Below the pieces are notes generated by a model that did not search any database, was not told the origin of the DNA, and saw only the letters and a list, made by a program, of their open reading frames with translations. From the NCBI RefSeq assembly GCF_003131205.1, contig NZ_QFFY01000003.1, forward strand, positions 496,001-560,000: 64,000 nt of DNA, read 5' to 3'. A program made the position numbers and the translations under genes. This stretch comes from Occallatibacter savannae (lineage in GTDB: Bacteria > Acidobacteriota > Terriglobia > Terriglobales > Acidobacteriaceae). Shown piece after piece: positions 53,366 to 63,226 of the stretch (the stretch's first letter is position 1; the number at the start of each line of letters is the position of its first letter).

Positions 53366-56300
53366 TCAACGGTGCTTGGCGAATGCCGAAGCGGGCACCG
53401 TCAACGTTCCAATGCGGCCCGTGTTCTCGTCAACGACAACCACGCGAAGGGCGCCGGTACCCGGCAGAGATTTGACGGGCTGATCGAGACTAATTCCTTC
53501 CTTGAGGACGCGCTCATAGGTGGCAGGCTGAAGACGAAGACCAAGGGTCTTGCCCTCCAGCTTTGCGTGGAACATGGCGTCGTCACGCTGCACAAGGAAG
53601 ATGTCGAGCTTGTCCATCCAGAATCCCGCCTGCTGTGAGAGAGAAAGATCGGTGGCTGCAATGTTGAGGTTGAGCGATGCGGTATTACCGTCGCTCAAGG
53701 GTGTTGCGGTGAGGGCGATCTCGCTCTGGTCCGCGGGACGCCAGATCGCGTTCTGGAAGCGCTCTTTAAGCGTTGCCGGTTCCTTCTCGTACAGGTAGCC
53801 GGTGCGATAGCGCAGTGTCACATCTCGCCGGCTGACGGGCTTGACAGTGAGGTGATGGTAAGCTCCATCGGCGGGTGTGTCAGGAGTGAAGCCAAGCGTG
53901 TAAGCTGCTCGGCCATCATTCACGATCGAGTCAAGCTCTGCCGCGATGTCGCTCGCCCGCCGAAGAGCGCGCCCTCCGGTTGCCTCGGCCAGTTCGCGGA
54001 ATGTGCCCTGGATTGGATGTGCGTCCTGCTGCATCTGCGCTGTCAGGCGACCGGGATTGATGTCTCTTTGTGCCTGCTTCATTGCCTGCAAATCTTCCCG
54101 ATTGGCTGTGCTTCCCGGCGTCAACGTGGACGAAGAAGGTGAAATCTCCTGCGCTGCCGTCGCGGTAGGGTTCACCTGCACGTTGGCGTGCTGAAGATCG
54201 GCTCCGACTACGCCTCCCGTCAGCTGTGAGCTATCGAGCGGGTAGATGCTCACCTGGGCTTCGTTGAGTGCCTCGCGGGCGTGCAGTGAGAGCGGTTCGA
54301 GATACTTGTCTCCTTTCTCGTCCTGAGGCGCCTTTTCGCTGAAGTCGGCAAGCACATTGTCGCTGGCGACCCAGATCAGGTTTTTGTGCCCTCTGAACGC
54401 GGCAACGTGGCGCGCAACCCAGATGAGGTATTGCAACGCGTTCTGCTCCGGTGTGTCGCCCAGAGCCCGTCTTTGCATGTCTGGGGCGGACGTGACGTCA
54501 TCGGAGCCTGTCGGTGTTTTGCCGTTGACTGCCAGCATGTCGTGGCTATCGCGCACGTATTCCATGCTCTGGCGATTCCGCATCTCCTCATTCGCAGCCT
54601 GCGCGAGATCCTGCGCGCTGGGCATCCAGTTGCGAAGGGTGAGGGCAAGCTGGTCGTGATCCGTCGTTGGTTCGCGAAGCACCTCGAAGCCATACTTCCT
54701 CAGCACGTACAAGGCTACGGGCTCATCGGCTGGCACCGTCTTGAGAAAGCGGAGCATTTCGTTGCGGGCATGCGTTAGGTCGGCAAAAGCCACATGGCTC
54801 GCGTCGATCAGGAACATCGTGGTGTTGGTGCTGACGTGCCCAGGTGCTGTCGATGTCTCAATCGCTCGATTCGTGAACGCCGGCTCTGCAACTCCAGCCG
54901 TAGCCCGATTCGGAACGGGTTGAGAATCAGCCTGCGGCGGACCCTGCGATAAAGAGCTCACACTCTGTTTGCGGCCGTTGTCGTAGATCTCGAAATCGGA
55001 CGGCTTCAGGTCAGTGATTGGACGGCCCTTCTTATCGAAAGCCACCATCGTCACCTCGACGAGCCGGGTCGTTGTGCGCAGCCGATAGCCTGTGCCGTTC
55101 GCGCCGGGACCGGAGTTGGAAGGAATGTCTGGAAGAGACGTGGCTTCAGCGGTCGCGATCTCGGGCGTCGCCGGCGCTTCGAGTTTTGACGCGGGTGCAG
55201 CAGGTATGGCAGCTGCAGCAGCACGCTCCGGAGCCGCTTCGGGGACGGGTGCGGGTAGAGGGCCCGGAGATGGGGAGGGTTCGGCAGCTGCGGGCGGGAC
55301 CGGCTTCCCGACTGCGCTCGCCACAGAAGGAGTATTCGCATTCGCCTGTTGTACGAGGTCCGCCTCTTCAGGCGTAAGCACGCGCATGTCCGACCGGAAC
55401 ATGTGGTAGTTGGTGAATGCAACTTCGTTGAGCGATGTCTTGAGTGGCTGGAGTTGATTTGCCAGCGCGTACTTGTAGACGGGGTCGACCTGCACGATCT
55501 CAGCTGTCGTCGTGGATAGACTGCGAGTGGGGCAGGTATAAGTTTTCCCGCCGATCTCGACCGGACCGTAGTCGACAAGGATCGCGGCTTTGGCCACCGG
55601 ATCTGACCCTTTGAGCTCTGCTTCGAGAATCAGACGCACAATGGTGCCGGTAGTGGGATCAACCGTCATGGAACCGTGGTAGGGAACTATTCGCTGAAAC
55701 GGGCGGACGTTGGCTGCAATACTCGCCGCCTGGCTGGCAACGCAACAGTAGTTAATCTCGTAGTGCGACTTGTCTTGAGGCACGTGATATTCAAAGACCG
55801 CAACCGGCCCTGCAGACCCTCGCTCCCAATGACTCCACGCGAGCTGACTTCTGGCGGCGTCCACAAGAACAGTGCCGAGAATGGGCCCGAAAACTCCCCA
55901 TGTGGTGAGCCCTTCCTTCATGGTCTTCGGCTTGTCGCCGCGATCGATCACCTCGCGGCCGTTCTGATAGAAGACGGATGCTTCAGAACGTAAGACGAAG
56001 TGCAGAGGCTGATAAGGCCCGCGATGAAGCAGGGGCGTGTCTTCAAAATGATCGGTGCTGCGGGTTGCAAAGAAGTTCGGCAACTGCGGAATCGTCTTTT
56101 CGACGTACGTAGCGACGAGGCCCATGATGCGGCGTTGTTCGGGAATCGCGGGCGCCGGCTCAGAGGGAAGCTCAGAGGCGACAGGGCGGAGAAATTGCGA
56201 TCGATCAGCAATCGCGCGAAGTGCCTGCCGGGACTTTTCTCCAGGCAGGACCTGCGTGAGAGCTGGAAGACTCTGCGCGCTCAGGCGCTCAGTGAGTTGC

Positions 56301-56464
56301 AGATCGGAGAGGCGCTGGAAACCCTCGGAATCGGGACTGTTTCTGAGTCCCGCAACAGTCTGCTCAAGTTGCTCAACTGAAATGCGTTTTTCCGCGATGG
56401 CCGTGGATACCAGACCGGCGATCAGGAGGGCGATCGAGAGGGTGAGTCGAAAGCAACTTGTCAT
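53366..56464 (-). CDS. Large exported protein with VWFA-related domain
   Basis: Protein of 1032 residues. A signal peptide (MTSCFRLTLSIALLIAGLVS) precedes an N-terminal region of unknown fold (to about 370), a Pro/Ala-rich linker, the block RLRTTTRLVEVTMVAFDKKG with DLKPSDFEIYDNG, typical of VWFA-related proteins of Acidobacteriota, and a VWA part (NTTMFLIDASHVAFADL) with a DxS-like metal site (DAS). A C-terminal beta-rich tail follows. Role unknown; probably surface or periplasmic. ATG 56464 chosen, GGAG six bases upstream. Confidence 0.85.
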   Translation of the reverse strand: MTSCFRLTLSIALLIAGLVSTAIAEKRISVEQLEQTVAGLRNSPDSEGFQRLSDLQLTERLSAQSLPALTQVLPGEKSRQALRAIADRSQFLRPVASELPSEPAPAIPEQRRIMGLVATYVEKTIPQLPNFFATRSTDHFEDTPLLHRGPYQPLHFVLRSEASVFYQNGREVIDRGDKPKTMKEGLTTWGVFGPILGTVLVDAARSQLAWSHWERGSAGPVAVFEYHVPQDKSHYEINYCCVASQAASIAANVRPFQRIVPYHGSMTVDPTTGTIVRLILEAELKGSDPVAKAAILVDYGPVEIGGKTYTCPTRSLSTTTAEIVQVDPVYKYALANQLQPLKTSLNEVAFTNYHMFRSDMRVLTPEEADLVQQANANTPSVASAVGKPVPPAAAEPSPSPGPLPAPVPEAAPERAAAAAIPAAPASKLEAPATPEIATAEATSLPDIPSNSGPGANGTGYRLRTTTRLVEVTMVAFDKKGRPITDLKPSDFEIYDNGRKQSVSSLSQGPPQADSQPVPNRATAGVAEPAFTNRAIETSTAPGHVSTNTTMFLIDASHVAFADLTHARNEMLRFLKTVPADEPVALYVLRKYGFEVLREPTTDHDQLALTLRNWMPSAQDLAQAANEEMRNRQSMEYVRDSHDMLAVNGKTPTGSDDVTSAPDMQRRALGDTPEQNALQYLIWVARHVAAFRGHKNLIWVASDNVLADFSEKAPQDEKGDKYLEPLSLHAREALNEAQVSIYPLDSSQLTGGVVGADLQHANVQVNPTATAAQEISPSSSTLTPGSTANREDLQAMKQAQRDINPGRLTAQMQQDAHPIQGTFRELAEATGGRALRRASDIAAELDSIVNDGRAAYTLGFTPDTPADGAYHHLTVKPVSRRDVTLRYRTGYLYEKEPATLKERFQNAIWRPADQSEIALTATPLSDGNTASLNLNIAATDLSLSQQAGFWMDKLDIFLVQRDDAMFHAKLEGKTLGLRLQPATYERVLKEGISLDQPVKSLPGTGALRVVVVDENTGRIGTLTVPASAFAKHR

Positions 56465-56790
56465 CAGCAACTCCGGCTTACTTCGCGGTCTTTGTGCGAG
56501 TCGTGGGTTGCGGCTCTAATGGTGCTCACCGTCCATTTGACGGATCAAGGACGCACATAGTTCCTTCTGCGACAGATTACGCTCGGCTATCGATGATCGC
56601 CGTCACAGCAGGATGGATGTAAGGGGACAAACCGTATCGGGGAGTTAGTCCAGCGCGTGCACCCAAACAGAAGTTTGGGCGTGCGCAATCGTGACAGGCA
56701 AGAAAGTGGAGGGACGGCAGTGCTGGCCGTTTGAAATGCCGCTGCTGCTCGCGCGAGGAAGGCCGGAGCGCAGCGGCGCTCTCGACTAGA

Positions 56791-57093
56791 TTAGCCCTGA
56801 GCTTCCTGACCGGCTTCACCGGGGTTGACCAGATCGCGAAGCTCTTTAGAAGGCTTGAAGTACGGAACGCGCTTGGCCGGGACCTCAACCCGTTCACCGG
56901 TTTTCGGATTTCTGCCAATGCGGGGATTGCGCTGGCGGATGCGGAAAGAACCGAAACCTCGGATTTCAATTTTGTCGCCGCTTTGCAGGGCGGAGATCAC
57001 CGAATCGAAAACCGTCTCCACGATTACTTCGCCGTCGCGCCGTGTGAGGTCTCCCAGCCGGGTGACCTTTTCCACCAGATCTGCCTTCGTCAT
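56791..57093 (-). CDS. HU/IHF-family DNA-binding protein
   Basis: Protein of 100 residues. MTKADLVEKVTRLGDLTRRD starts the helical dimerisation part; the DNA-binding arm is GFGSFRIRQRNPRIGRNPKT with the intercalating Pro (NPRIGRNP), then GERVEVPAKRVPYFKPSKEL. It bends DNA and shapes the nucleoid, and may help site-specific recombination. ATG 57093, preceded by GGAGG about nine bases up; the frame upstream is not family-like. The C-terminus has a short Gly/Glu/Gln tail. Confidence 0.93.
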   Translation of the reverse strand: MTKADLVEKVTRLGDLTRRDGEVIVETVFDSVISALQSGDKIEIRGFGSFRIRQRNPRIGRNPKTGERVEVPAKRVPYFKPSKELRDLVNPGEAGQEAQG

Positions 57094-57296
57094 GTCCTCT
57101 GGCCTCCGCACAACAGGATAAACGCATTTGGTACATGAGGTTAAGAAAAAACCTGGATCAATGCCGAATCGGCCCGGGGAGATAACCGGGCGGATACTCG
57201 GTGAAGGGTGCAAGTACACTTTGGCCCCGTCCCGGGGAAAGTGAGGCATTATATGATGACTGAGTCTTCACTTGACTTAAGGTCATCAAGCTGGAA

Positions 57297-58076
57297 GTGG
57301 ATAGTCCCGTGCAGTTTCCCAAGTACAGCATCATCATCCCGGCATACAACGAGAGCGCGCGCATTCCCGCGACGCTGGAGGCGGTCGTTGCCTGCATACG
57401 GGACAAGGGCTGGCCAGCCGAAGTCGTCGTCGTGAACGACGGTTCGACAGACTCTACAGCACAGTTGGTAAAGGACTTCGCGCTCCGCGCACCGGAGGTT
57501 CGGTTGCTTGAGAATCCCGGAAACCGAGGCAAGGGTTTCAGCGTTCGGGCTGGGATCCTCCAAGCGCAGGGGGAGATCGTGATGTTTACCGACTCGGACC
57601 TGTCAGCGCCTATCGAGGAGGCGGAGCTCCTTTTCTCGGCAATCGCCAATGGAGCAGACATCGCTATCGGTTCGCGTTGGCTGGAGAGCGGACGGCAAAC
57701 GCACCGGCAACCGCTGTACAGGCAGTTTTTTGGGCGCTGCTTCAACATGGTCTGCCGAATGGTGATGAACCTTCCTTTTGCCGACACCCAATGCGGGTTC
57801 AAGGCGTTTACGCGGGGTGCGGCACAGACGGTATTTCAACTGCAAACGATCGAGCGCTGGGGATTCGATCCCGAGATCCTGTTCATTGCGCTCAAGCGCG
57901 GCTTCCGCATCGTCGAGGTGCCGGTGAGCTGGGCGCACGACGAACGCACACGCATGAGCTACCTCAAAGACGGCCTGCAAATGCTCAAAGAGTTGGCAAT
58001 CGTTCGTTGGAACGCGCTGACCGGGCGATATAGCAAGCGCATTGAGGCGATTCTACGGACAGGGGAAAGCAGATAA
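57297..58076 (+). CDS. GT2 glycosyltransferase, dolichyl-phosphate glucosyltransferase-like
   Basis: Protein of 259 residues. GT-A fold with YSIIIPAYNESARIPATLEA, VVVVNDGSTDSTAQLV, the metal-binding DSD in MFTDSDLSAPIEEA, and the acceptor-side block DTQCGFKAFTRGAA. This set matches polyprenyl-phosphate glucosyl/mannosyltransferases, which would supply lipid-linked sugars for GT39/ArnT-type enzymes such as that at 14052-15935 (inference). There is no C-terminal transmembrane pair. GTG start at 57297 is uncertain; another GTG lies 12 bases later. Confidence 0.88.
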   Translation: MDSPVQFPKYSIIIPAYNESARIPATLEAVVACIRDKGWPAEVVVVNDGSTDSTAQLVKDFALRAPEVRLLENPGNRGKGFSVRAGILQAQGEIVMFTDSDLSAPIEEAELLFSAIANGADIAIGSRWLESGRQTHRQPLYRQFFGRCFNMVCRMVMNLPFADTQCGFKAFTRGAAQTVFQLQTIERWGFDPEILFIALKRGFRIVEVPVSWAHDERTRMSYLKDGLQMLKELAIVRWNALTGRYSKRIEAILRTGESR

Positions 58077-58094
58077 CCAGACTGAGCTTAGAAG

Positions 58095-58139
58095 AGTTGG
58101 AGAGCTTGCGAGGTCTTTGCCCTCGCGAGCTCTCCAACT
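58095..58139. terminator. Very long hairpin between convergent genes
   Basis: 19-bp stem (58095-58113 with 58121-58139, one G-T wobble) and a seven-base loop. It lacks a T run. A bidirectional terminator or a transcript-end protector is likely. Confidence 0.7.
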
Positions 58140-58173
58140 GAATCCACAATCACTCTAGGCAGCCCGGCAGGTT

Positions 58174-59184
58174 TTACGCTGAGCGCTTGCGCTGAGTTGA
58201 ATCGTCCACCACGAGTTCCTCGTGCCGGACTTCCCCTGTGAGATCGCGAACTTCTTCGACCGGCTTCTTCGAAACGTTTACCTCTTCCCGCACGACTGTG
58301 GATTTATCGAGCGTGGCACGTTCTTCGCTCAGGGGAACGCGGATCTCTTCTTCGCCCAGTGTACCGGTTGCTGGGCGCCCGTCGGTTACAGGTCGACGCT
58401 CGACGACGAGTTCTTCGCGCTGAACTGGAACCTGTATGTTCTGGTTTTCCGTCACTACCTCTTTACGGATCCGAACCTCTCCGCGGTTTACGCGGTCCTT
58501 GTGGACGCGGAGTACTTCACCGAGGAGTTGGACGTTGCTGGCTCTATCCCTCACGTCTGTGTTCCGGTTCGTATCGATCGAATCTGTGCTTGCCGTTGCA
58601 GAACGCCGATCGGAACGATCGCGACCGTCGTACTGGTAAGCACCGGCTTCTGATGAATAGTCGTAGCTGCCCGCATTTTCGCCAAAATCAGCGTTGTACT
58701 TGTTCAGGATGGATTCGGCCTCGGCTTTGCGATCGCCCGCCTGAACTGTAACTACAGCGCCATGCGTGCCGCGACTGAAACGGTGTGAGAAGTAGCGCGC
58801 CCGCTCCGTCGGGATGTTCATCGCAGTGAAAGAGCCGTGCAGGTCCGAGGTGTCGTCGTAACCCTCGTCGTACCGCTCCGCAGGTGGTACGACCTCTTGC
58901 TGAGCCGGATCGCGCTGAAGGCGTTCGTCTGCATACGGCTCTGCCTCCTCACCGCTAAACCATGACTTGATCTTGTCCCAAGTTGAAGGACCGTTTTCCG
59001 TTGTCTCGTGGACGGTTGAATTGCCAACCGTACTATCGCTCCCAGTGTAGGAACCCCTATGTGCAATTCCCAGATGCGCTGAGGTGAAGCCGGCGTCCTG
59101 GAGTGCATCCACTGCTTTACGCGCGTCGCTTGAGTCATCGAAATATGCGGCGATCGTATCTGTATAGACCTGTGTCTGAGCCAT
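58174..59184 (-). CDS. Stress protein with 17M-like N-domain and DUF2382
   Basis: Protein of 336 residues. The N-terminal part (about 8-130) resembles general-stress 17M-type domains (AAYFDDSSDARKAVDALQDA; TERARYFSHRFSRGTHGAVV). A low-complexity Asp/Arg/Ser segment follows, then DUF2382 (about 220-330) with repeated EEV-type strands (RRPVTDGRPATGTLGEEEIR; REEVNVSKKPVEEVRDLTGE). Members are linked to osmotic, desiccation or photosynthetic stress in other bacteria, without a known mechanism. ATG 59184 with GGAG six bases upstream. Confidence 0.87.
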   Translation of the reverse strand: MAQTQVYTDTIAAYFDDSSDARKAVDALQDAGFTSAHLGIAHRGSYTGSDSTVGNSTVHETTENGPSTWDKIKSWFSGEEAEPYADERLQRDPAQQEVVPPAERYDEGYDDTSDLHGSFTAMNIPTERARYFSHRFSRGTHGAVVTVQAGDRKAEAESILNKYNADFGENAGSYDYSSEAGAYQYDGRDRSDRRSATASTDSIDTNRNTDVRDRASNVQLLGEVLRVHKDRVNRGEVRIRKEVVTENQNIQVPVQREELVVERRPVTDGRPATGTLGEEEIRVPLSEERATLDKSTVVREEVNVSKKPVEEVRDLTGEVRHEELVVDDSTQRKRSA

Positions 59185-59481
59185 AAACATCTCCGTGGTT
59201 GAATACGTAAGAACGTAGAGATCTCTTGGGCGTCTTTCCACATAACGCCCTGCAGCTGATTGCGAATTTCGCGGGTTTTGCGTCGTTCTGCAGTCTTAGG
59301 ATGCAGACCCATTGAGATGGTTTTCCGCGCCACGGAATCGAAGTATGAAAGACCAGGTTGCTCGAAGGTGCTTCAACTTTGCCGTCTAGTTGCTGCTCTC
59401 TGGATGTGGACTGAAGCGTATGTCAAGGCAACTCACGCCGAGGTGTGATCTAGTTCACAGATTGCTTGCGGGCGAGGGCGA

Positions 59482-60468
59482 ATGCTTACAGTGATGCCTG
59501 ATTCGCGCCGAAAATTCCTGCAAACAGGCGCCGCGGTAGCGGCGGGTCTGATTGGAACGCAGCTGGTTCGCTCAGAAGCATCCCGTCAGCAAAGTGAGAC
59601 CAACAATCCTGGTGCTCAGGCCAGTTCACTCCAGCAAGGACCTGCCGCACCCGTGCAGGTACCCCGAATGAAGTTCGGAAGCGTGGAGATCAGTCGCCTC
59701 GTGCTAGGCGTGAATCCGATGTACGGATTCGCTCATTTCAACGAGAACTACTCGCGAACAATGGCCGAGTGGTACACGCAGGAACGTGTCTGCGAAGTGC
59801 TCCATCATGCCAATAGCTTCGGGATAAACGCGTTCAACTACGTGACATGGAAGCGATCGCGTGAGGATCTGACGCGCTTCATAGGCGAGGGCGGGCAAAT
59901 GCATCTGATTGCGCAAGTCACCGCGAGAGACGATGTCGCCGAGCTGATTCGAGATCTGAAGCCTTTAGCAGTGCACCGCCAGGGCGAGGTGGTGGATGTC
60001 GCCTTCCGCGAAGGCAAGATGAATGCAGTGCGGGAGTGGTGCAAGCGCGTACGCGACCTGGGAGTGATGGTCGGAGTGGGAACGCACAAGCCGGAGGTCA
60101 TTGCGCTGGTCGAAGAACAGGGCTGGGACGTGGATTTCTACGCAGGGTGTGTCTACAACCGAACCCGAACAGTGGACGAATGGAAGAAAGTCCTCGGCGG
60201 TGAAGACTTGGAGATGCCGCGAGAGATCTACCTACGGAGCGATCCCGCGCGGATGTACGCGGTCATGCGACAGACCAGCAAACCTTGTTTCGCGTTCAAA
60301 ATTCTTGCGGCTGGGCGATTGGAGAATCGGGGAGTGGAGTACGCTTTCCGGACAGCTTTCCAGAGCATCAAATCGAGCGATGGGGTGTTCGTGGGGATGT
60401 TTCCGCGTTTCAAAGACGAAGTAAAAGAGAACGCAGAAATCGTACAACGCATTCTCAAGCAGGGTTAA
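59482..60468 (+). CDS. Tat-exported aldo-keto-reductase-like TIM-barrel protein
   Basis: Protein of 328 residues. A twin-arginine signal DSRRKFLQTGAAVAAGLIG is followed by a Ser/Gln/Ala-rich linker and a barrel with GSVEISRLVLGVNPMYGFAH, FGINAFNYVTWKRSREDLTR and LGVMVGVGTHKPEVIALVEE, similar to aldo/keto reductases. The canonical catalytic Tyr-Lys pair could not be located with certainty, so enzyme activity is doubtful. Start ATG 59482; ATG 59494 is also possible. Confidence 0.75.
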   Translation: MLTVMPDSRRKFLQTGAAVAAGLIGTQLVRSEASRQQSETNNPGAQASSLQQGPAAPVQVPRMKFGSVEISRLVLGVNPMYGFAHFNENYSRTMAEWYTQERVCEVLHHANSFGINAFNYVTWKRSREDLTRFIGEGGQMHLIAQVTARDDVAELIRDLKPLAVHRQGEVVDVAFREGKMNAVREWCKRVRDLGVMVGVGTHKPEVIALVEEQGWDVDFYAGCVYNRTRTVDEWKKVLGGEDLEMPREIYLRSDPARMYAVMRQTSKPCFAFKILAAGRLENRGVEYAFRTAFQSIKSSDGVFVGMFPRFKDEVKENAEIVQRILKQG

Positions 60469-60518
60469 TGTGTTCGATTCCCCTTCGAGACCAGGGCTTT
60501 AGAGCTGCTTTTGCAGGA

Positions 60519-62984
60519 CTATTCTGCATCGCGAGGTAACTGCTCGAGGAGGCGCTTCCAGGTTTTCTGGTTGCGGCGAAAGCCTTTCTTGAGGTCTTCA
60601 AGGATGCGATCGAAGTCGGAATTGGTGCGGAGGTTGTTCCACCCAGGATTCTTCGAGAACCAGGGATAGTTCTCGTTCCCGAGATAGATGGCGCGGCGTA
60701 GCCAATGGAGGGCTTCGCTCGAATCGCCTTCTACGGCGAAGTACGTCGCAAGACGGTAGGCCATCTCACTGTCAGCCTCGGCGGCGGCGAGAGTTTCGTC
60801 TTTCAGCAGCGCAGCCGCGCGATCGCGTTCCCCGGTCTGTACGTAGCACATCGCGAGTGTAGGGACAGCGATGCGAAGCGATGCATCATCCCGGATCACG
60901 CCCTCAAGGATGTTGATGGCTTCAGGCAGATTACCGACTCGCATTTGCTGGTAGCCAGATGAGGTGCGTAGCAACGGGTGACGCGGCTCTAGCGCAAGGC
61001 CCTTCTCAAGTTCGTCCCCTGCGAGTTCGAGGAGATTCTGATAGTGGTAGACGCGTGCGCGGTGGTTATAGAGAATCGCAGCGTTCGCCGGGTTAAGTTT
61101 CAGAGCCCGATTGAACTGCACCAGAGCTTCGTCGTACATGCCGTCGCCGCGGAGGGCGATGCCGGCAACCATGTGAACATTCCAGTCGTTTGCGGCCGTC
61201 GAGAGCAGATTGGCAATGCCATGGCGGGCAGACTCCTTCTCGCCGCGCGACAGCAGCATGTAAATGCGATAGAGGTTGGCTTCAGGGGCGGCGGGATCGA
61301 GACGGAGTGCCTCGTCGAAGGAACGACGGGCATGCATGACGTGAATCTGGCCGCCGAAGCCGTGGCGAACATACTGGAGTTCAGCGATACCGAGGCCGGT
61401 CCAGCCTGAGGGAAACTCCGGATCCTTCTGCGTAACGCTTGTGAATAGGGAGTGAGCCCGGTCGAGGTCGGCTTTGGAGCCGGTGCGGACCATGAACGAG
61501 CTGAGTAGCGCTCGCGCCTGGAGGTACTGTTCGCTGACCGGGCCCGGAAGAGAGCCGTCGCGGGCTGGTGTGCGCGGCGCATCCGATTGTTCGGCCGCTC
61601 CCAGGCCGTGAAGCGCAGCAAAGACCTCGTTGGAGATCTCGCTCTGTACAGCGATGAGATCAAGTGAAGCGACGCTGATGGATCCGCCCGAGCGAACACT
61701 TTGAGAACTGACATCAAGTAGCTGCCAGTTGAGATCGAAGCCGGATTCGGAGCGAAGGAAATTGCCCGCAAGAACATACGAGACGAGGAGGCGCTGACCG
61801 ATCGAGAGAGGATCCATTTGTGCGATCGGGAGCGACATGAGCGTGCTCGAGGGACGAACGACCAGCGCGGGAATCCGCGCGAGGCGCGCAGCGATGGCGT
61901 CGGCCAATGCATAGCCATAAAGCGGAGCGACATCTTTGGGTCCGAGATTGGCGAACGGAAGAACAACGATGGAATTTTGTGTTGCGCGATCACCGTTCGA
62001 CTCACGAAAGCGCTCGGCGAGCATCGATAGGAATCCGGTCGCGCGCTTCTCTGCTTCCGCTTCGGTAGTAGGGAGGTTCGCAGCAGCGTCGCCGGGGATA
62101 ATACCCGTCTCGATCTGCAGCGCCTTCATGATGGTCTTGAGCGCTTCGCGTACCTCCGCGGCGGAAGCGTAGCGGCTCGCGGGATTCTTTTCAAGGCAGG
62201 TTGCGATGACGCTCTTCAGTTCGGTGGAGATCTCGGGGACGATTTCGGTCAGGTCCACCGGATCGGAGAATTGAATGGACCGGATTGCGGCGAAATCTTC
62301 CGCGTCGGGCCGTGAAAAGGGATGTCGACCGCTGACGAGTTCATAGAGAATGACGCCGAGCGCCCAGATATCGGATTGCACGCTGGACTGTCCGGTGACG
62401 AACTGCTCAGGAGCCATGTATCGGATCGTCCCTCCGCGAGCGGTATAGGTGGCGGCAACCGATGCGTCTTTGGCCATGGCGGGCTTAGACGGATCGAAGC
62501 TGGCGTCTTCAGGGCGAAGGCGTCTGGCGAGGCCGAAGTCGAGAATCTTGACCAGGCCTCCGTCCGTCAGCATGACGTTCTGCGGCTTGAGGTCACGATG
62601 AAAGATGCCAAGCCCGTGAGCGGCCTGCAGTCCGTCTGCAATCTGGATTCCAACCGAGAGAACGAGTTGCGGAGTCGCAGGACCGCGGGCGATGAGTTGG
62701 TCGAGCGACTGCCCTGGGACGTATTGCATGACGATGTAGCCCTCGTCGTCTGCCTCGCCCACCTCATAGATGGCGCAAACATTCGGGTGCTCGATCGCGG
62801 AGGCCAGACGAGCTTCCCGAAGCACAGTCGTGCGTAGTTGCTGCGCTGAGAGGAGACCTGTGCGAAGGATCTTAAGAACCACCGGGCGCTGAAGCAGGGT
62901 GTCGTTAGCGAGGTAGACAACACCGCTGCCGCCCGCGCCGAGTCGGCGGATGATCTCGTAATGCTCGATGTTCTTGCGCTTCAT
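60519..62984 (-). CDS. Ser/Thr protein kinase with C-terminal TPR region
   Basis: Protein of 821 residues. Kinase domain (about 8-270): Gly-rich loop GAGGSGVVYLA, Lys38, catalytic HRDLKPQN (Asp131) and DFG (Asp149). All key residues are present. A middle domain (about 320-480) resembles adenylate-cyclase-fused TolB-like segments (SIVVLPFANLGPKDVAPLYG). TPR-like repeats follow (LNPANAAILYNHRARVYHYQ; YRLATYFAVEGDSSEALHWL). No transmembrane helix is evident, so it acts in the cytoplasm. Such kinases are numerous in Acidobacteriota. ATG 62984 without a strong ribosome-binding site. Confidence 0.9.
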   Translation of the reverse strand: MKRKNIEHYEIIRRLGAGGSGVVYLANDTLLQRPVVLKILRTGLLSAQQLRTTVLREARLASAIEHPNVCAIYEVGEADDEGYIVMQYVPGQSLDQLIARGPATPQLVLSVGIQIADGLQAAHGLGIFHRDLKPQNVMLTDGGLVKILDFGLARRLRPEDASFDPSKPAMAKDASVAATYTARGGTIRYMAPEQFVTGQSSVQSDIWALGVILYELVSGRHPFSRPDAEDFAAIRSIQFSDPVDLTEIVPEISTELKSVIATCLEKNPASRYASAAEVREALKTIMKALQIETGIIPGDAAANLPTTEAEAEKRATGFLSMLAERFRESNGDRATQNSIVVLPFANLGPKDVAPLYGYALADAIAARLARIPALVVRPSSTLMSLPIAQMDPLSIGQRLLVSYVLAGNFLRSESGFDLNWQLLDVSSQSVRSGGSISVASLDLIAVQSEISNEVFAALHGLGAAEQSDAPRTPARDGSLPGPVSEQYLQARALLSSFMVRTGSKADLDRAHSLFTSVTQKDPEFPSGWTGLGIAELQYVRHGFGGQIHVMHARRSFDEALRLDPAAPEANLYRIYMLLSRGEKESARHGIANLLSTAANDWNVHMVAGIALRGDGMYDEALVQFNRALKLNPANAAILYNHRARVYHYQNLLELAGDELEKGLALEPRHPLLRTSSGYQQMRVGNLPEAINILEGVIRDDASLRIAVPTLAMCYVQTGERDRAAALLKDETLAAAEADSEMAYRLATYFAVEGDSSEALHWLRRAIYLGNENYPWFSKNPGWNNLRTNSDFDRILEDLKKGFRRNQKTWKRLLEQLPRDAE

Positions 62985-63226
62985 CGTTAATACAAGTGTA
63001 GAAGCGCGGGCATAAGGAGCACGTTATGAGAAGTAGGCTGCAAACGAATGAAGCGAGACGGCACTGTTGAGATTAGGTTTAGCGAGTCGCGACCGTGGCT
63101 GGTTTGCTCTAGAGTGATCGATCTCGGGACAGCCATTCACAAACTTGAAACGTTCTTTGCCTTGTTTATGGCTAACTGTCACGTTGCGATGGGCTGCAGC
63201 AGGATCTGGAGTGTATGGTGGCGTAG